64,000 nt of DNA from Leptotrichia sp. OH3620_COT-345 (lineage in GTDB: Bacteria; Fusobacteriota; Fusobacteriia; Fusobacteriales; Leptotrichiaceae): contig NZ_RQYW01000007.1 of NCBI RefSeq assembly GCF_003932895.1, positions 57,218-121,217 on the forward strand. The letters are read 5' to 3'. Below the pieces are notes generated by a model, which saw only the letters and a program-made list of their open reading frames with translations, was not told the origin of the DNA and searched no databases. How positions within the stretch are numbered: the stretch's first letter is position 1; each line of letters starts with the position of its first letter. The translations under genes and the position numbers were made by a program. This document shows, piece after piece, positions 17,900 through 27,045 of this stretch.

Positions 17900-19372
17900 T
17901 TTTAATCATCCTCCATTTATTCAGAAGTCTGTTCAGGTCCTTAATATAAGCGTTTATACTTGCTTTAACTTGTAGGTATTTTGTCTTCTTCCTACATTTC
18001 TTTTACTATCTTTTTCTATAATTACTACAACATGAACTTGCACATCAGTATCTCTCATTATTAACTCAAGTTTATACTCTTCAAGTATAAAAGTATCATC
18101 AAGTATATTATTTACTACATTACAAGCTGCATTTACAGAACCGTCGCCATATTATGCTTCAGCAAATTTTTTTCACCTTCTGAAAAATGGATATCTCAGC
18201 TTTAAGCTTTTTATCCTTCTTTATAATTTTGAAATAATCAAGTGAAATTTTACCCTGAATTTTTGTGGCATCTCTCGTTACAAGAGAAACTACACCCTCA
18301 TCAGGAACATATTTTCTCTTATCTGTAAGGACTTAAACTCACTGAACAGTTCTTCATTCTTTTTATCATTAATATCATAAAAACCAAATTATTTCAACTT
18401 TTCGACAAAAGTATGTTTTCCTAAAAGTTTCCCCAGTATGAAACTATCGGTATTTCTTACCACGATTTCAGATTTTATGATTTGATAAGTTTCAGGATTG
18501 GCAAGGGAGCCGTACTGATGTATCATGAGTAAAGACATTTATTCCCACTATAGCTTTATCAGGCTGTAATGAAATTCCCGTCGAAAGGCTTATAAATCTG
18601 ATTGCAGGATATATTTACCCGATATCAATATTCATAGTATACTTTCCAAATAAGTCTTTCCGTGTCTTTAATATCATTAGTACTTTTTCAAGAAATGTAT
18701 TCCCTGCTCTTTCTCCTATACCGTTCAATGTATATTCTATCTATGTTGCTTCCACCTTTATTACAGCTATGAATGGGTTTGTTATCGACAATCCCAAATC
18801 ATCATGATAATATACTGAAATATCGACATTTTGAATTTTTTCCCATTTCCCTTTACATATCTGATAGTTTCATATATTTCATCAGGAATTACATCCACAC
18901 AATTACCGCTTCATATATTTACATAAGATATTCCTTTTCAGTACTTAAAGTGCCTTCCGCTGAAAATTTTATATCATCAAAAAATGATTTCGCATAAGTA
19001 ACCATTTCTCTTACTCTTTTTATAATCTGCTCTTTGGACATTTTCAGCTTAAATCCCCTATGAACAGGAAAAATAGCTATAAATGCACGGATTCTTGATT
19101 TTCGAACATTTTTCAGAACTTCTTCCGTAACTTCTATATATTTTTTACAGCTCTTACTAAATCTGTAACAACTAAATTTTCTATATTGTCTGTAATAGGT
19201 TTTACTGCTTCAAAATCTCCGGGTGAAACTACAGCAAATTCCGCTTCAATTATATCTGTTCCCAGTGATTTAAGCTGCCTTGCTATCCTCAGTTTGCTTC
19301 AACATTAAGATTTACTCTCGAAATCTGCTCTCCATTCCTTAACATCATATTGAATATTTTTATATGTTTCAT
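17892..19372 (-). pseudogene. leuA: Decayed leuA (2-isopropylmalate synthase)
   Basis: A near full-length relic of about 1.48 kb. From ATG 19372 it reads MKHIKIFNMMLRNGEQISRV (normal active-site form is FDTTLRDGEQTPGV), then shifts frame through [105 protein letters not shown] and the C-terminal regulatory domain (GDGSVNAACNVVNNIL, RRQNTYK..VKASINAYI). Many frameshifts and in-frame stops separate these blocks, so no enzyme can be made. It follows ilvN in the same orientation, exactly where leuA lies in intact ilv-leu operons. Its last codons overlap the TPR gene. Confidence 0.93.
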
Positions 19373-19617
19373 AATTCCTATTTTTATAATTTTTCTTCAT
19401 TTTGACATTTTGAAACCTCAATTTAAATAATTTGCCAAAAGATTCTCATTTGCATTTTTCTATTTTTTAAATTATATCTATTGTTTCTTTTATTATTTTT
19501 TCTGAGGATCGGGATAAATATTCTTATGAAACAAAACTGCAAATATATAAAACTACTCCATTATTTCTCATTTTTTATAATTATTTTCTTTAAGTCCTTA
19601 TTTTATTTCAAAAATTT
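19373..19617. other. Spacer between ilvN and decayed leuA
   Basis: 245 AT-rich bases on the downstream side of ilvN. I see no convincing terminator or frame. Confidence 0.4.
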
Positions 19618-20106
19618 CTACATTTTTTCTCCTCTACTCATAGCAGTAACTCCTGTTTTCGCCATTTCCAAAATTCCGTAATTTTTCATTATTTCCACAA
19701 ATCCCCTTAGTTTCTGGACATCTCCTGTAAGTTCTATTATAAGGGAAGTAGGTGACACATCAAGTACTTTTCCTCTATATATATCCGCAATTTGAACAAT
19801 CTGGGATCTTGTTTCAGTATCGGACTTGACTTTTATAAGCATAAGTTCTCTTCGGATAACTCCCTGATCTGGAAAAACTTTCACTTTAACTACATCTACT
19901 ATTTTATATACCTGTTTCTGTATTTGATCAAGAGATTTATGATCCCCGTCTACAGTAAGTGTAAGACGAGCATATCCGGGTTTATTCGTTACCCCTGCCG
20001 TCATTTTATTTACAAAATATCCCCGTCTGTTAAAAAGAGACATTATCCTCGCTACTATTCCGTTTGTATTTTTTGTAATTATTAAAATTTCATGTTCCCT
20101 ATTCAT
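19618..20106 (-). CDS. ilvN: Acetolactate synthase small (regulatory) subunit
   Basis: 162 residues from ATG 20106; a TTG two codons earlier is possible, but GGGGAG is well spaced for the ATG. N-terminal ACT domain (EHEILIITKNTNGIVARIMSLFNRRGYFVNKMTAGVT) binds valine for feedback inhibition; the second half (ELMLIKVKSDTETRSQIVQIADIYRGKVLDVSPTSLIIELTG) is the usual C-terminal ALS_ss domain. It overlaps the end of ilvB by eight bases, implying coupled translation and a matched ratio with the catalytic subunit. Confidence 0.97.
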   Translation of the reverse strand: MNREHEILIITKNTNGIVARIMSLFNRRGYFVNKMTAGVTNKPGYARLTLTVDGDHKSLDQIQKQVYKIVDVVKVKVFPDQGVIRRELMLIKVKSDTETRSQIVQIADIYRGKVLDVSPTSLIIELTGDVQKLRGFVEIMKNYGILEMAKTGVTAMSRGEKM

Positions 20107-21820
20107 CTTCAAGCACTCCCCTCTTGCCCATCATCTGACTTACACTTGTTCCTGCCGGTATCATAGGATATACATTTTCTTCTTTTTCCACAATGCAATC
20201 TATTACAACCCCTTCATCAGACATTATAAGATCTTTCAACTTCGTTTTTAAATCTTTTTTTGTTTTGAGCCTTGCAGATTTTATTCCATAAGCTTCAGCT
20301 ATCTTTATAAAATCCGGATTATGCGTCAAATCAACAAATGAATATCTTCTATCGTTGAATATTTCCTGCCATTGCCTTACCATTCCGAGAAATGAATTAT
20401 TTACAATAAGAACCTTTACAGGAAGGTTGTACTGTTTTATAAGCATAAGTTCCTGAAAAGTCATTTGAAATCCTCCATCTCCCACTATAAGTACAACTTT
20501 TTTATCAGGTGCTGCAACTTGTGCGCCTATTGCTGCAGGAAGACCGAATCCCATTGTTCCCGCTCCTCCCGATGTTACAATAGAATCAGGATTTTTATAT
20601 GTAATAAACTGAGCTGTCCACATTTGATGCTGTCCTACATCAGTTACAATTATAGCATCTCCTTTTAAAATATCATTTAATTCTTCAAGAACTTCCTGAG
20701 GTATCAGTTTATCTTCTCCTATCTGTCTGTAAACAAGGGGATACTCTTTTTTCCAGTTTTTCACTTTTTCTACCCAATCACTATGGTTTAAATTTTCCAG
20801 TTCTCCATTTAATTGTATAAGTACATTTTTCAAATCACCGACAATGGGAATATCTACTTTTTTATTTTTATCAATTTCCGCAGGATCAATATCAATATGA
20901 ATTATTTTTGCTTTTTTACAGAATTTGTCAGGATTTCCTGTAATTCTGTCATCAAATCTTATTCCTGCAGCTATTATAAGATCCGCTTCGTCAGTCGCAT
21001 AATTTGCATAAACTGTTCCATGCATTCCAAGCATTCCCAATGAAAGCTCGTGATTTCCGGGAAAAGTTCCAAGACCTAAAAGTGTCATTGTTACAGGTAT
21101 ATGAGTTTTTTCTGCAAATTTTTTCAACTCTTCAGATGCACCTGATCTTAAAATTCCCGCTCCTGATATAATTAAAGGCTTTTTTGCCTCTTTTATAAAT
21201 CTGACAGCCTTTTTTATCTGTCCCTGATGACCTTTATATGTAGGCTCATACCCTTCAAGATAAAAATTCTTTTCATATAATTTGTTAAATTCCTCATAGG
21301 AAATCTCCTGTGTCTGTATATCTTTAGGAATATCTATAAGTACAGGCCCGGGTCTCCCTGTAGTGGCTATATAGTAAGCCTCCTTAATAATTCTGGGGAG
21401 CTCTTTTATGTTTTGTATAAGATAATTCATTTTAGTTATAGGCACTGTTATTCCTACGATATCGCTTTCCTGAAAGGCATCTTTTCCCAGAAGCGAACTT
21501 CCCACCTGCCCTGTAATGGCAAGCATAGGAATGGAATCCATATGAGCCGTCATTATTCCCGTTACAAGATTTGTAGCCCCCGGCCCTGATGTTGCAAGAC
21601 ACACACCTATTTTACCTGAAACTCTTGCATAACCGTCGGCTTCATGGGCAGCCCCTTGCTCATGTCTTGCAAAATAATGGTTTATTTTACTTCCGAATTT
21701 ATAAATCTCATCATAAATAGGTATTACTGCACCACCGGGATATCCGAATATATCAGTTATTCCCAGACATTTTAAACATTCCAGTACTATTTTGGCTCCA
21801 TTTATCATTTCACCGCTCAT
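20099..21820 (-). CDS. ilvB: Acetolactate synthase large (catalytic) subunit
   Basis: 573 residues. It condenses pyruvate with pyruvate or 2-oxobutyrate, the first common step of Val/Leu and Ile synthesis, using thiamine diphosphate, Mg2+ and FAD. Marks: the activating Glu in ARHEQGAAHEADGYAR (about 50-65), the FAD region TLLGLGTFPGNHELSLGMLGMHG, and the thiamine-diphosphate motif GDGGFQMTFQELMLIKQYN ending NNSFLGMVRQWQE. Third gene of ilvD-ilvA-ilvB-ilvN. Confidence 0.98.
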   Translation of the reverse strand: MSGEMINGAKIVLECLKCLGITDIFGYPGGAVIPIYDEIYKFGSKINHYFARHEQGAAHEADGYARVSGKIGVCLATSGPGATNLVTGIMTAHMDSIPMLAITGQVGSSLLGKDAFQESDIVGITVPITKMNYLIQNIKELPRIIKEAYYIATTGRPGPVLIDIPKDIQTQEISYEEFNKLYEKNFYLEGYEPTYKGHQGQIKKAVRFIKEAKKPLIISGAGILRSGASEELKKFAEKTHIPVTMTLLGLGTFPGNHELSLGMLGMHGTVYANYATDEADLIIAAGIRFDDRITGNPDKFCKKAKIIHIDIDPAEIDKNKKVDIPIVGDLKNVLIQLNGELENLNHSDWVEKVKNWKKEYPLVYRQIGEDKLIPQEVLEELNDILKGDAIIVTDVGQHQMWTAQFITYKNPDSIVTSGGAGTMGFGLPAAIGAQVAAPDKKVVLIVGDGGFQMTFQELMLIKQYNLPVKVLIVNNSFLGMVRQWQEIFNDRRYSFVDLTHNPDFIKIAEAYGIKSARLKTKKDLKTKLKDLIMSDEGVVIDCIVEKEENVYPMIPAGTSVSQMMGKRGVLEDE

Positions 21821-21895
21821 TTTTTCAACCGCCTTTTTTCAAAATTTATTTCTATCATTTTCATAATATCCATAAGCAAAGTTCTCTTCACTTTA

Positions 21896-23131
21896 TTATT
21901 CTCCTGTTATTTCCTGTGAATTGAGCCTTTTAATTACATATCCTTCTTTTTTAAATTCTTCAATTATTTTTCTTATATGTTCTTCCCCGTTTGTTTCCGC
22001 CGTCACTTGAAGCTCAACTTCATGAAATCTGTCAAGATTTTTAAACTGGTTATGTTCAAGTCTGACTACATTGGCGTTCTGATTTGAAAGTATTTGGGAT
22101 ACCGCCACCAACTGACCGGGTTTATCAGGTAAGTCTACCGAAAACTTAAATATTCTTCCTCTTACTACAAGACCCTTGTTTATCATTGAAGAAATTGTAA
22201 GTACATCTATATTCCCTCCACTTAATATGGATATTATCTTCTTATTTTTTACATTCAGTTTTTTCAATCCTGCTACAGATAAAATACCTGCATTTTCAGC
22301 TACGATTTTATGTTTTTCGACTAACAGTAAAAAGGCCTCCATTAACTCATAATCTGAAACGGTTATAATTTCGTCCACATATTTTTTTATATAGTCGAAA
22401 TCTATGTTTCCTATTTTTTTAACAGCAGCACCGTCAGCTATTGTGCTTGCCTCCTTTAGTTCAGTAATTTCTCCTTTTTTAAGAGAAGCTATAGCACTCG
22501 CTGCTCCTTCAGGTTCTACTCCTATAATTTTTATCTGTGGGTTTTTAAGTTTTGCCGCTGCTGCAATTCCTGAAACAAGTCCTCCTCCACCTAAAGGAAC
22601 TACTATAATGTCTGCATCCGGAAGCTCTTCAAGGACTTCAAGTGCTATGGTTCCTTGTCCTTCTATTACATCCTTATCATCAAAAGGATGAATAAATACA
22701 TACCCTTCTTTTTCCTGTAATTCTTTTGCTTTCTTAAATGCCTCATCATAAACATCTCCATAAAGAATGACCTCAGCTCCATACTGTTTTGTTGCTTCGA
22801 CTTTAATGAGAGGAGTATGCTTAGGCATTACTATTACAGCTTTAATTCCTAACTTTTGGGCTGCAAGGGCTACACCTTGAGCATGATTTCCTGCTGATGA
22901 GGCGATAACTCCTTTCTCTTTTTCAATATCAGTAAGTTTTGATATTTTATTATATGCTCCTCTAATTTTAAATGACCCTGTTCTCTGTAAATTTTCAGGC
23001 TTTATATAAACTTCATTTCCCGTTTCCTTTGAAAACACACTGCTATGAATCAGTTTCGTTTTTACTATTACTGTTCCCAATCTTTCCCTTGCTTCCATAA
23101 AATCATATAGTTTGTGCAATTTTTCGACCAT
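21896..23131 (-). CDS. ilvA: Threonine dehydratase
   Basis: 411 residues, the shorter form with one C-terminal ACT domain (about 325-405; VDLPDKPGQLVAVSQIL). It deaminates threonine to 2-oxobutyrate, the entry to isoleucine. PLP lysine is in TGSFKIRGAYNKI (near 52); the PLP phosphate loop is PLGGGGLVSGIA (near 185) and the SGGN motif near 311 is SILSGGNIDV. The regulatory region is shorter than in E. coli IlvA, so response to isoleucine may differ; a catabolic-type enzyme is possible, but its position between ilvD and ilvB favours biosynthesis. It starts eight bases after ilvD's stop, within AAAGAAAGG. Confidence 0.94.
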   Translation of the reverse strand: MVEKLHKLYDFMEARERLGTVIVKTKLIHSSVFSKETGNEVYIKPENLQRTGSFKIRGAYNKISKLTDIEKEKGVIASSAGNHAQGVALAAQKLGIKAVIVMPKHTPLIKVEATKQYGAEVILYGDVYDEAFKKAKELQEKEGYVFIHPFDDKDVIEGQGTIALEVLEELPDADIIVVPLGGGGLVSGIAAAAKLKNPQIKIIGVEPEGAASAIASLKKGEITELKEASTIADGAAVKKIGNIDFDYIKKYVDEIITVSDYELMEAFLLLVEKHKIVAENAGILSVAGLKKLNVKNKKIISILSGGNIDVLTISSMINKGLVVRGRIFKFSVDLPDKPGQLVAVSQILSNQNANVVRLEHNQFKNLDRFHEVELQVTAETNGEEHIRKIIEEFKKEGYVIKRLNSQEITGE

Positions 23132-23139
23132 CCTTTCTT

Positions 23140-24807
23140 TTAATCTTGAAATATTTCCACAGCGCCTTCAGCTGCCGATGACACATGTAACGCATATTTT
23201 CTTAAATATCCCTTAACTTCTATTTTATAAGGTTCTTTTTCCGATTTTCTCCTTTGTATTTCATCATCGGATAATTTTACATTCAGTTTTCTCCCCGGTA
23301 TGTCTATTTCTATTATATCTCCATCTCTTATTATTCCTATTGTTCCTCCCGAAGCAGCTTCAGGAGATACATGTCCTATTGATGCCCCCCTTGTTGCTCC
23401 TGAAAATCTTCCGTCAGTTATAAGTGCAACATCTTTATCAAGTCCCATTCCTGCAATCATAGCTGTAGGAGAAAGCATTTCTCTCATTCCAGGTCCTCCT
23501 TTAGGTCCCTCATATCTTATAACTACAACATCTCCCGGAATTATTTTTCCACCTACTATTGCTTTTACCGCATTTTCTTCGTTGTCAAAAACTTTTGCAG
23601 GCCCTGAATGTATGAGCATTGATTTATCCACAGCTCCTTCTTTTACGACTGAACCGTCTTCAGCCAGATTTCCTTTCAGTACCGCAATTCCTCCTGTTTC
23701 ATAAGCAGGATTCTCCCAAGACCGTATTACATCATCATCATTTATGTACGCATCTTTAACCAGTTCGGCTTGTGTCATTAAAGTTACGGTTTTTCCACCT
23801 CCATGAAGCCTCCCATTTTCATACATTCTTTTCATAACTCCGGTAACCCCTCCTGCTCTGTAAAGGTCTTCTATGAAATATTCTCCTGAAGGGGAAAGTT
23901 TACATAACTGAGGTGTTTTTTTTGCTATATCGTTGAAATCATCCAACGTCAGTTTTATTCCTGCTTCATGGGCTATTGCAGGTAAATGTAACGCCGTATT
24001 TGAAGAACCTCCCAGAGCCATATCCACTGCTACTGCATTTTCAAATGCTTCTTTAGTCATTATGTCTTTCGGTCTAAGATCAGCTTTCAGAACTTCAATT
24101 ATCTGCATTCCCGCTTTTTTTGCAAGTCTAAGTCTTTCAGAAAATACCGCAGGTACTGTTCCGTTTCCCGGCAATCCCATTCCAAGAGCTTCCGTAAGAC
24201 AATTCATCGTATTTGCGGTATACATTCCCGAACATGATCCGCATGTAGGGCATGCCATATCCTCCACATGATTTAGTTCTTTTTTAGTTATCATTCCGGC
24301 TTCATACTGTCCGACTGCTTCAAAAACATTACTTAATCCGACCTTTTTCCCTTTGTATACCCCTGCCAACATTGCTCCTCCGCTTATAAATATGGAAGGT
24401 ATATTCAACCTTGCAGCTGCTATGAGCATTCCCGGTACTACTTTATCACAGTTCGGAATAAAGACTATTGCATCAAAAGGCGTTGCCATTGCCGTTGCTT
24501 CTATAGAATCAGCTATTATATTTCTCGTCACAAGAGAATATTTCATGCCTATATGATTCATTGCAAGACCGTCACATATACCTATAGTATTAAATTCCAT
24601 AGGTACTCCCCCTGCATTTCTTATACCGTCTTTTACAGCCTGAACTAAAGTTTTCAGATGAACATGTCCCGGAATTATTTCATTAAATGAATTTGCAATT
24701 CCTATTATCGGTTTATTCATTTCTTCATTTACGAAACCCAATCCTTTCAACAGTGACCTATGTGGAGCCCTTGCAGCTCCCTTTGTTAAATTATTACTCC
24801 TTGACAT
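23140..24807 (-). CDS. ilvD: Dihydroxy-acid dehydratase
   Basis: 555 residues from ATG 24807 ([20 protein letters not shown]). An upstream in-frame ATG at 24825 lies before GAGGAGAG, which is the ribosome-binding site for 24807. It dehydrates dihydroxy acids to the 2-oxo acids of Val and Ile and carries a labile Fe-S cluster: [12 protein letters not shown] near 120 and [19 protein letters not shown] near 186. The C-terminus ([20 protein letters not shown]) is typical. First gene of the ilv operon; an attenuator precedes it. Confidence 0.98.
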   Translation of the reverse strand: MSRSNNLTKGAARAPHRSLLKGLGFVNEEMNKPIIGIANSFNEIIPGHVHLKTLVQAVKDGIRNAGGVPMEFNTIGICDGLAMNHIGMKYSLVTRNIIADSIEATAMATPFDAIVFIPNCDKVVPGMLIAAARLNIPSIFISGGAMLAGVYKGKKVGLSNVFEAVGQYEAGMITKKELNHVEDMACPTCGSCSGMYTANTMNCLTEALGMGLPGNGTVPAVFSERLRLAKKAGMQIIEVLKADLRPKDIMTKEAFENAVAVDMALGGSSNTALHLPAIAHEAGIKLTLDDFNDIAKKTPQLCKLSPSGEYFIEDLYRAGGVTGVMKRMYENGRLHGGGKTVTLMTQAELVKDAYINDDDVIRSWENPAYETGGIAVLKGNLAEDGSVVKEGAVDKSMLIHSGPAKVFDNEENAVKAIVGGKIIPGDVVVIRYEGPKGGPGMREMLSPTAMIAGMGLDKDVALITDGRFSGATRGASIGHVSPEAASGGTIGIIRDGDIIEIDIPGRKLNVKLSDDEIQRRKSEKEPYKIEVKGYLRKYALHVSSAAEGAVEIFQD

Positions 24808-24859
24808 TGATTTCACTCTCCTCATTTTTTACAACTAATTTTTTTAATCTAATTTCATT

Positions 24860-24893
24860 GAAAAAGGCGACTCATTTGAATCGCCTTAAAAGT
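24860..24893 (-). terminator. Attenuator terminator upstream of ilvD
   Basis: Minus-strand RNA forms a ten-pair stem, AAGGCGAUUC (24887-24878) with GAGUCGCCUU (24873-24864), a four-base loop, one G-U pair, then UUUUU. It lies 53 bases before ilvD's start and after the leader ORF. Its 5' side, extended to ACTTTTAAGGC (24893-24883), is the exact complement of GCCTTAAAAGT in the leader ORF (25058-25048), so two exclusive structures are possible. Confidence 0.85.
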
Positions 24894-24992
24894 CCATATT
24901 AGAATTTTAAATTTATTAAGATAGCTGACAAATTTTATTTTAAGTCTTTACAGCTTATGATTTTTTATTCTTTCAGTAATTATTAACATCTA

Positions 24993-25145
24993 CTAATAAC
25001 AGTCATTTTTATTTTTTACTGATTGCATTTCAAAATCATTCTTAGAAACTTTTAAGGCTGAAAATTGTAAGTTTTTCATGATTATAAGTCCCAGAATTTG
25101 TATAATAATCAGTAATAATATGACTAAAGTTGATGTTAAAAGCAT
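24993..25145 (-). CDS. Branched-chain amino acid leader peptide (attenuator) upstream of ilvD
   Basis: A 50-codon ORF missed by length cut-offs. It has a perfect AGGAGG (25156-25151) five bases before its ATG. Codons 2-22 contain eight Leu, seven Ile and one Val; the tail (MKNLQFSALKVSKNDFEM...) is ordinary. Downstream lie a strong terminator and then ilvD. Codons 30-33 contain the 11-base antiterminator segment. This matches leader-peptide attenuation as in enterobacterial ilv operons: ribosome stalling at Leu/Ile/Val codons would free the antiterminator. Caveats: the stop codon is about 50 bases past the pairing segment, which is long for a classic attenuator, and the hydrophobic N-terminus could also be a membrane helix of a real small protein. 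Confidence 0.75.
   Translation of the reverse strand: MLLTSTLVILLLIIIQILGLIIMKNLQFSALKVSKNDFEMQSVKNKNDCY
25046..25074 (-). promoter_or_regulatory. Antiterminator segment and competing hairpin inside the ilv leader ORF
   Basis: GCCTTAAAAGT (25058-25048) can pair over 11 bases with the 5' arm of the ilvD terminator. The same segment's end AAGTTT (25051-25046) can instead pair with AAACTT (25074-25069) just upstream, a candidate 1:2 protector hairpin. Base pairing is directly visible; the regulatory role is inferred. Confidence 0.65.
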
Positions 25146-25189
25146 TACTTCCTCCTAAAAATTTTAATTTCTTAATTTCTTATGAAATA

Positions 25190-25218
25190 ATTTTATCAAA
25201 AATAAATATTAATGTAAA
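25190..25218 (-). promoter_or_regulatory. Promoter of the ilv leader/operon
   Basis: TTTACA (25218-25213), 17 bases, TAAAAT (25195-25190). Transcription would start near 25183, about 38 bases before the leader ORF. Confidence 0.65.
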
Positions 25219-25561
25219 ATATAGCTTTTTAATTTTTATTATATATATTATATATTTTACTACATTTTTTAACCTATATTTGTTACCCGTTATTACCAAT
25301 TATTTTCCCTTTATTTTTTACTCCCGAACAAAGTCATAAATAATAAATTTATTAAGATTTCTTGTATTAAATTCTCTATATTTTGAATAATAAATATTGA
25401 TTTTGAAATTAAATTTAAACTTACTGCTGTTTTTGAAAAATATTTTATTCTTATAATTTATGAACATATCAGAGTTTAAAATTGGACTAAAGTCATTGGC
25501 ATACAAAAAATCAAATAAATAAGAAAGTATCTATCAAATATTACATAAATATAATCAATAT
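25219..25561. other. AT-rich region upstream of the ilv promoter
   Basis: About 340 bases. A 62-codon minus-strand frame (25318-25506) is present but has no ribosome-binding site and is mostly Asn/Lys/Phe/Ile as expected from AT-rich noise; I do not call it a gene. Confidence 0.4.
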
Positions 25562-26329
25562 CTAAACTTCTGTTCTAAACACATTAATTACAGGTATTTC
25601 ATATGGATGTATATCTTTTATCAGATAATATGCCAATTCTTCAAATTCTCTTTTTACTCTGAATCTCATTATTTTTTCACATACAGTACTTTCTTGTCCA
25701 ACTTTTCCGTCAAAAGGATTCCCGCCTTGAAGTGTTTTCCAATGACCTACCGTTTCAATTGTAGAATAAACATCTGCATAAAAACCTTCTGTCAGAAGAG
25801 AATATCTCTGCAAATTTTCCACAATTTTTTCCACATAATTTTCCGGTACAAATACTTCAAAACAGCTGTAATTAATTTTAAACTCCAACTTTGAACTAAT
25901 TAAATCATTGTTTTCATAATTTAAAATTAAGTAGAAAAACGGAGAATTTTTAAACAATAACTCCAAAAATATTTTATCCCCTTCCCATAATTCAAGATTA
26001 AAAATTTCCTCTTTTCTAATCCATCTTAACTCTCCTTCATTACATTTTTTCTCTATTCCATAAAAATCCGAACTTGTATAAAGGTAAATAAATAAAGGCT
26101 CATCATCATTATAATTAAAAATCACAAGTCCTCTATATTTATAACTCTTTAGTTTATATCCCGTTTCTTCCTTAACTTCTCTTTTCAGGCACTGTTCAGG
26201 CATTTCTCCTTTTTCCAGCTTTCCGCCTACACCGAGCCATTTCCCTTTATTTATATCAACTTTCTTTTTATTTCTGTATAACATCAGATATTTGTCATCT
26301 TTTTCAAGATAGCATAATGTTGTAATCAT
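25562..26329 (-). CDS. Nudix hydrolase fused to a Nif3/CutA-like ferredoxin-fold domain
   Basis: 255 residues. Residues 1-130 are a Nudix domain of MutT/8-oxo-dGTPase type: GKWLGVGGKLEKGE... and the box GGKLEKGEMPEQCLKREVKE-ETGY, which keeps every Mg2+ ligand. Residues about 155-255 read FEVFVPENYVEKIVENLQRY, VYSTIETVGHWKTLQGGNPFDGKVGQ, VKREFEELAYYLIKDIHPYEIPVINV; this is the insert domain of YqfO/Nif3 proteins, which has a CutA1-like trimeric fold. In this architecture the second domain may serve oligomerisation or ligand sensing. The gene stands alone with a GGGAG site. Enzyme substrate is unknown. Confidence 0.85.
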   Translation of the reverse strand: MITTLCYLEKDDKYLMLYRNKKKVDINKGKWLGVGGKLEKGEMPEQCLKREVKEETGYKLKSYKYRGLVIFNYNDDEPLFIYLYTSSDFYGIEKKCNEGELRWIRKEEIFNLELWEGDKIFLELLFKNSPFFYLILNYENNDLISSKLEFKINYSCFEVFVPENYVEKIVENLQRYSLLTEGFYADVYSTIETVGHWKTLQGGNPFDGKVGQESTVCEKIMRFRVKREFEELAYYLIKDIHPYEIPVINVFRTEV

Positions 26330-26479
26330 TTTTTCTCCCGAATTTTATTTTTTTACAATTATATCATACTTTTATATAAAAAATGATTTTTATATTTATA
26401 ATATATTTGTAAATAAAATTTAGAGAATAAAAAAGTTCATTTTTTTAGAATTAAATAGATTTTTATTTTATATTTTTAT

Positions 26480-26715
26480 TTATTCAAATTTTTCATTTTT
26501 CAAACTGATATATAACCCTTTTATCTCATTAATTAATTTATTCATTGGACTTGTCCCACCTTTTATATATTCTTCCAGATTAATATGAAGAATAGGTACT
26601 TCATATCCCTTAAATGATGTCTTTTTTCTGTTTTATAAATAATGAAAATTTATCTTTCTTTTTTCAACAGTATCATATTTTTTATATACTAAAATATATT
26701 TTTACTCACTTATTT
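26480..26715 (-). pseudogene. Gene remnant of unknown family
   Basis: One minus-strand frame reads ILVYKKYDTVEKRKINFHYL, a stop (TAA at 26635-26633), then KKTSFKGYEVPILHINLEEY and IKGGTSPMNKLINEIKGLYI to a TAA at 26482-26480. Codon choice and hydropathy look protein-like on both sides of the stop, another stop lies further upstream, and no start codon or ribosome-binding site remains. It looks like the 3' end of a decayed gene. I cannot name the family. Confidence 0.45.
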
Positions 26716-26847
26716 TTTGTTATTTCCTTTACTTTTATATTTAAATCTAAAATCTTCTATTCAATAATTTTTGGAAAACTTTATTTTTAAAATAATTTTA
26801 TTATAATTTTTTTATCCTTTATTAAATAATCAAATTATTTCATCTGA

Positions 26848-26876
26848 TTGCGATTCAGTTTATTTTTTGATATAAT
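26848..26876 (+). promoter_or_regulatory. Promoter upstream of the DUF1294 gene
   Basis: TTGCGA (26848-26853), 17 bases, TATAAT (26871-26876). The gene starts 170 bases further on, leaving a long leader. Confidence 0.6.
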
Positions 26877-26882
26877 GAAAAT

Positions 26883-27045
26883 ACTATAGGATGCATGTTG
26901 CTCTTAATAAATATATAAAGGAGAAGTATTAAACAGTTCCGTTTCAAATAAAATAACATAAATATTATCTTAAAATATCTTTTTCTTCTAAGATATATGT
27001 AACAAGGTACTTTTTAAGAATGTTCTGTTTAATATATAAAAAATA
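26883..27045 (+). other. Long leader of the DUF1294 gene with an orphan ribosome-binding site
   Basis: The leader has AAGGAGAAG near 26920 with no ATG, GTG or TTG opening a useful frame at the right distance, and a weak stem ATATCTT/AAGATAT near 26976-26996. The DUF1294 start at 27046 itself has no ribosome-binding site. I see no match to a known riboswitch. Confidence 0.4.

Noticed and set aside
17930..19480. A 1.5-kb empty intergenic region or possible mobile-element insertion
   Set aside because: Translation in all frames shows it is leuA with frameshifts; no transposase or inverted terminal repeats.
24860..25145. T-box riboswitch for ilvD
   Set aside because: No GGUGG-type T-box core or specifier stem; leader ORF with pairing segment explains the region better.
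25318..25506. 62-codon minus-strand ORF
   Set aside because: No ribosome-binding site and composition expected from AT-rich noise.
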